A stretch of 64,000 bases of DNA from Actinomadura alba (GTDB lineage Bacteria > Actinomycetota > Actinomycetes > Streptosporangiales > Streptosporangiaceae), in assembly GCF_014323705.1 (NCBI RefSeq), contig NZ_JABVEC010000011.1, positions 62,001 through 126,000 of the forward strand, written 5' to 3'. The translations under genes and the position numbers were made by a program. Within the stretch, counting starts at the first letter, position 1. Each line of letters begins with the position of its first letter. The notes under the pieces are model-generated. The model worked only from the letters and a program-made list of their open reading frames with translations, did not search any database and was not told the DNA's origin. Below, one piece after another: positions 62,092-64,000 of this stretch.

Positions 62092-63051
62092 ATGACGACC
62101 GCACGCTCCCTCGCAGGCGCCTCGTCGTCGCCGAGCGGGGGCGGAGGGCCCGCGATCGCGCTGCGCGGCGTGGTCAAGCGATTCGGCGGGCTCGCGGCGG
62201 TGGACGGTCTCGACCTGGAGGTGCCGGCCGGGATCTGCCTCGGCCTGCTCGGGCCGAACGGCGCGGGCAAGTCCACCACGATGCGGATGCTGACGGCACA
62301 GGCGCTGGCCGACGAGGGCACGATCGAGGTGCTCGGGCATCCGATCCCGCGCGAGTCCAAGCGGGCCCGTGCCCAGATGGGGGTCGTGCCGCAGCAGGAC
62401 AATCTCGACGAGGAGCTCACCGCCCGCGAGAACCTCGAGGTCTTCGCGCGTCTCTACCGCGTTCCGAGGGCCGGCCGCCGCGCCGCGGTCGACGCCGCGC
62501 TGGCGCTGGCCCATCTCACCGGGCGGCAGCACACCCGGGTCGACGACCTGTCCGGCGGCATGCGCCGGCGGTTGCTCATCGCGCGGGGCCTGGTGCACCG
62601 CCCCCGGCTGGTGCTTCTCGACGAGCCCACCGTGGGCCTGGATCCACAACTCCGCGCGGAGCTATGGGGGCTGATCGACGCGCTCAGGGCGGGCGGCACG
62701 ACGGTGCTGATGTCGACCCACTACATCGAAGAGGCCGAGCGGCTCGCCGACGAGTGCGCCCTGATGTCGCACGGCCGGGTCACCGCCAGGGGAACCCCGG
62801 CCGATCTCATCGCGCGGCATGCCGGCAGCTCGGTGGTCGAGCACTACGGGCCGCCCGAGCGGCTCGCCGAGGTCGAGTCCCTCGCGCGCGCGGCCGGGCT
62901 GCCGACCCGCCGCACCGGGCCGTCGGTGTCGGTGCTGCGGGCCGAGTCGATCCCGGACTCGCTGGCCGACGCGCTCGGGCCGGACGGCGTCCGCCGGGCG
63001 GCCAATCTCGAGGACGTCTTCGTCGTCCTGACCGGGGAGCAGGTGGATTGA
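62092..63051 (+). CDS. ABC-2 exporter ATP-binding protein (NodI/DrrA type)
   Basis: 319 aa. Walker A LLGPNGAGKSTTMRMLTAQ, Q-loop VVPQQDNLDEELTAREN (NodI-like), signature LSGGMRRRLLIARGL, Walker B LVLLDEPTVGLDPQ, H-loop VLMSTHYIEEAERL. C-terminal accessory domain as in DrrA/NodI exporters. Stop overlaps the TTG start of the permease. Substrate unknown; lipo-oligosaccharide or drug efflux are family precedents. Confidence 0.93.
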   Translation: MTTARSLAGASSSPSGGGGPAIALRGVVKRFGGLAAVDGLDLEVPAGICLGLLGPNGAGKSTTMRMLTAQALADEGTIEVLGHPIPRESKRARAQMGVVPQQDNLDEELTARENLEVFARLYRVPRAGRRAAVDAALALAHLTGRQHTRVDDLSGGMRRRLLIARGLVHRPRLVLLDEPTVGLDPQLRAELWGLIDALRAGGTTVLMSTHYIEEAERLADECALMSHGRVTARGTPADLIARHAGSSVVEHYGPPERLAEVESLARAAGLPTRRTGPSVSVLRAESIPDSLADALGPDGVRRAANLEDVFVVLTGEQVD

Positions 63052-63860
63052 CCGCCGTCGAACCCGCCGAGGCCGCCTCAGGTCCGCCTCCGCGCCACCG
63101 CATCGAGCTGGCGGCCCTGCAGGGCACGTGGCGGCACGAACTCGCGCTGTTCCGCCGGTACTGGCGCTCCCAGTCGTTCGCGTCGATGTTCGAGCCGACG
63201 TTCATGATGCTCGCGTTCGGATACGGGTTCGGCTCGCTCATGGCGGTGATCGGCGACTACCGCTACCTCGACTTCGTCGGCACGGGCATGGTCGGCACGG
63301 CCGCCCTGTTCACCTCCGTGTTCCCCGGGATGTTCAACGCCTACATCCGCCGGGTCTTCCAGCACACCTACGACGCGATGCTCGCGACCCCTCTGGACGT
63401 GCACGAGCTCGTCACCGGCGAGGTCACGTGGATCGCGGCGAAGTCGTCGGTCTACGGGTGCGCGCCATTGATCGTCGCAATGGCGTTCGGCCTCGACCCG
63501 AGCGCCGGGATGCTCCTCGTCCCCCTAATCGTGTTCGTGACCGCCCTGGGCTTCGGGCTGCTCGGCATGTGGACCTCGACGATCGTGCCGTCGATCAACT
63601 CCTTCGACTACGTGATCACCGGCGTGGTGACCCCGCTGTTCCTGGTGGCGGGGACGTTCTTCCCGATCAGCGCCCTGCCTGGATGGGTACACGTCGCCGC
63701 CCAGTTCAATCCTCTGCTGCACTGTGTCGAACTGGTCCGCCACGCCGTGTTCGGCGTCCGGCCGCTCGCCGACGCCGGTCATTTCGGCGTGCTCCTGCTC
63801 TTCGCCGCACTGATGTGGGTCCTGGCCGTTCGCGGCATGCGCCGCCGCCTGATCGGATAG
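63048..63860 (+). CDS. ABC-2 exporter permease (NodJ type)
   Basis: 270 aa from TTG 63048 (4-bp overlap with the ATPase gene). Six hydrophobic helices: FMMLAFGYGFGSLMAVIG, GMVGTAALFTSVFPGMFNAY, LIVAMAFGLDPSAGMLLVPL, DYVITGVVTPLFLVAGTFFP and others. The segment FQHTYDAMLATPLDVHELVT is the conserved NodJ/DrrB cytoplasmic loop. LFLVAGTFFPISALP is the ABC-2 family end motif. Confidence 0.92.
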   Translation: MTAVEPAEAASGPPPRHRIELAALQGTWRHELALFRRYWRSQSFASMFEPTFMMLAFGYGFGSLMAVIGDYRYLDFVGTGMVGTAALFTSVFPGMFNAYIRRVFQHTYDAMLATPLDVHELVTGEVTWIAAKSSVYGCAPLIVAMAFGLDPSAGMLLVPLIVFVTALGFGLLGMWTSTIVPSINSFDYVITGVVTPLFLVAGTFFPISALPGWVHVAAQFNPLLHCVELVRHAVFGVRPLADAGHFGVLLLFAALMWVLAVRGMRRRLIG

Positions 63861-63937
63861 TCGCCACCGGGCATTGACCCGGGCCGGCGGCCGTCCCTAG
63901 CCTGACGCGAGACTTCTTCATGTTGATGGAGATCGCC

Positions 63938-64000
63938 ATGGCGACGGGCATCACCGATCGGAACCGTCAGGCGCGGGTCTCCGCCTATGCCGGCTTCGCG
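63938..64000 (+). CDS. Start of an unidentified gene, cut by window edge
   Basis: An ATG at 63938 with GGAGATCGCC upstream opens a frame that reads MATGITDRNRQARVSAYAGF and continues beyond the window. An in-frame ATG at 63920 is possible but lacks a ribosome binding site. Too short to assign a family. Confidence 0.5.
   Translation, partial: MATGITDRNRQARVSAYAGFA

Overview
The window is high-GC DNA with short or overlapping intergenic joints (many ATGA and GTGA overlaps) and frequent GTG or TTG starts. It carries typical actinobacterial genes: DUF6542, DUF4245, DUF1707, a lipid-droplet-associated protein, the ispH/xseA/xseB/glpX neighbourhood, XRE-MmyB regulators and Tad pili. It is a chromosome segment of a filamentous actinobacterium. 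A Streptosporangiales-type organism is my best guess, but the order is inferred, not shown.

Layout. (1) 1-8020, minus strand: a Tad/Flp pilus operon (zinc-ribbon protein, cpaB, cpaE, two TadE/F-like pseudopilins, tadA, tadB, tadC) ending in a histidine kinase cut by the window edge. (2) 8512-17279, plus strand: an unusual compact operon of DUF4282 protein, membrane-anchored Ser/Thr kinase, coiled-coil protein, ClpB-like AAA+ ATPase, radical-SAM activase, zinc-ribbon/FHA protein and a second DUF4282 protein. This is the best candidate for an undescribed system: a phospho-signalling plus remodelling ATPase plus radical-SAM module at the membrane. (3) 17527-21327: secreted M14 carboxypeptidase, typA/bipA and a NUDIX hydrolase. 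(4) 21453-33057, minus strand: a chromosomal Tcp/VirB-like type IV secretion apparatus (peptidoglycan hydrolase, two TcpC/VirB8-like proteins, VirB6-like channel, VirB4-like ATPase, TcpD-like protein, and a 1089-aa TcpE-ParA fusion whose P-loop lysine is replaced). No relaxase or coupling protein is visible. (5) 33058-40741: a decayed accessory zone with a frameshifted RHS remnant and a tiny membrane protein behind it, two XRE-MmyB regulators, an SDR, broken Baeyer-Villiger monooxygenase and alpha/beta hydrolase genes, an AraC regulator and an IS110 scrap.

(6) 40742-45684: ychF, rmuC, DUF6542, ispH and a lipid-droplet-associated protein. (7) 45859-57341, minus strand: a hydroxyproline catabolic locus in two transcription units. 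One runs from the pyrroline-hydroxy-carboxylate deaminase through the 4-hydroxyproline epimerase, a complete branched-chain-type ABC importer (livKHMGF) and an ornithine-cyclodeaminase-family reductase to a GntR regulator. The other encodes a three-subunit D-hydroxyproline dehydrogenase. Both promoters carry an ATGTGACATT element that is a good candidate GntR operator. The locus sits between ispH and xseA, genes that are usually close neighbours in actinobacteria. (8) 57414-64000: xseA, xseB, DUF4245, TetR, glpX, a DUF1707 protein, an ABC-2 exporter and the first codons of another gene.

No rRNA, tRNA or CRISPR array was recognised. Several strong hairpins mark convergent gene ends.
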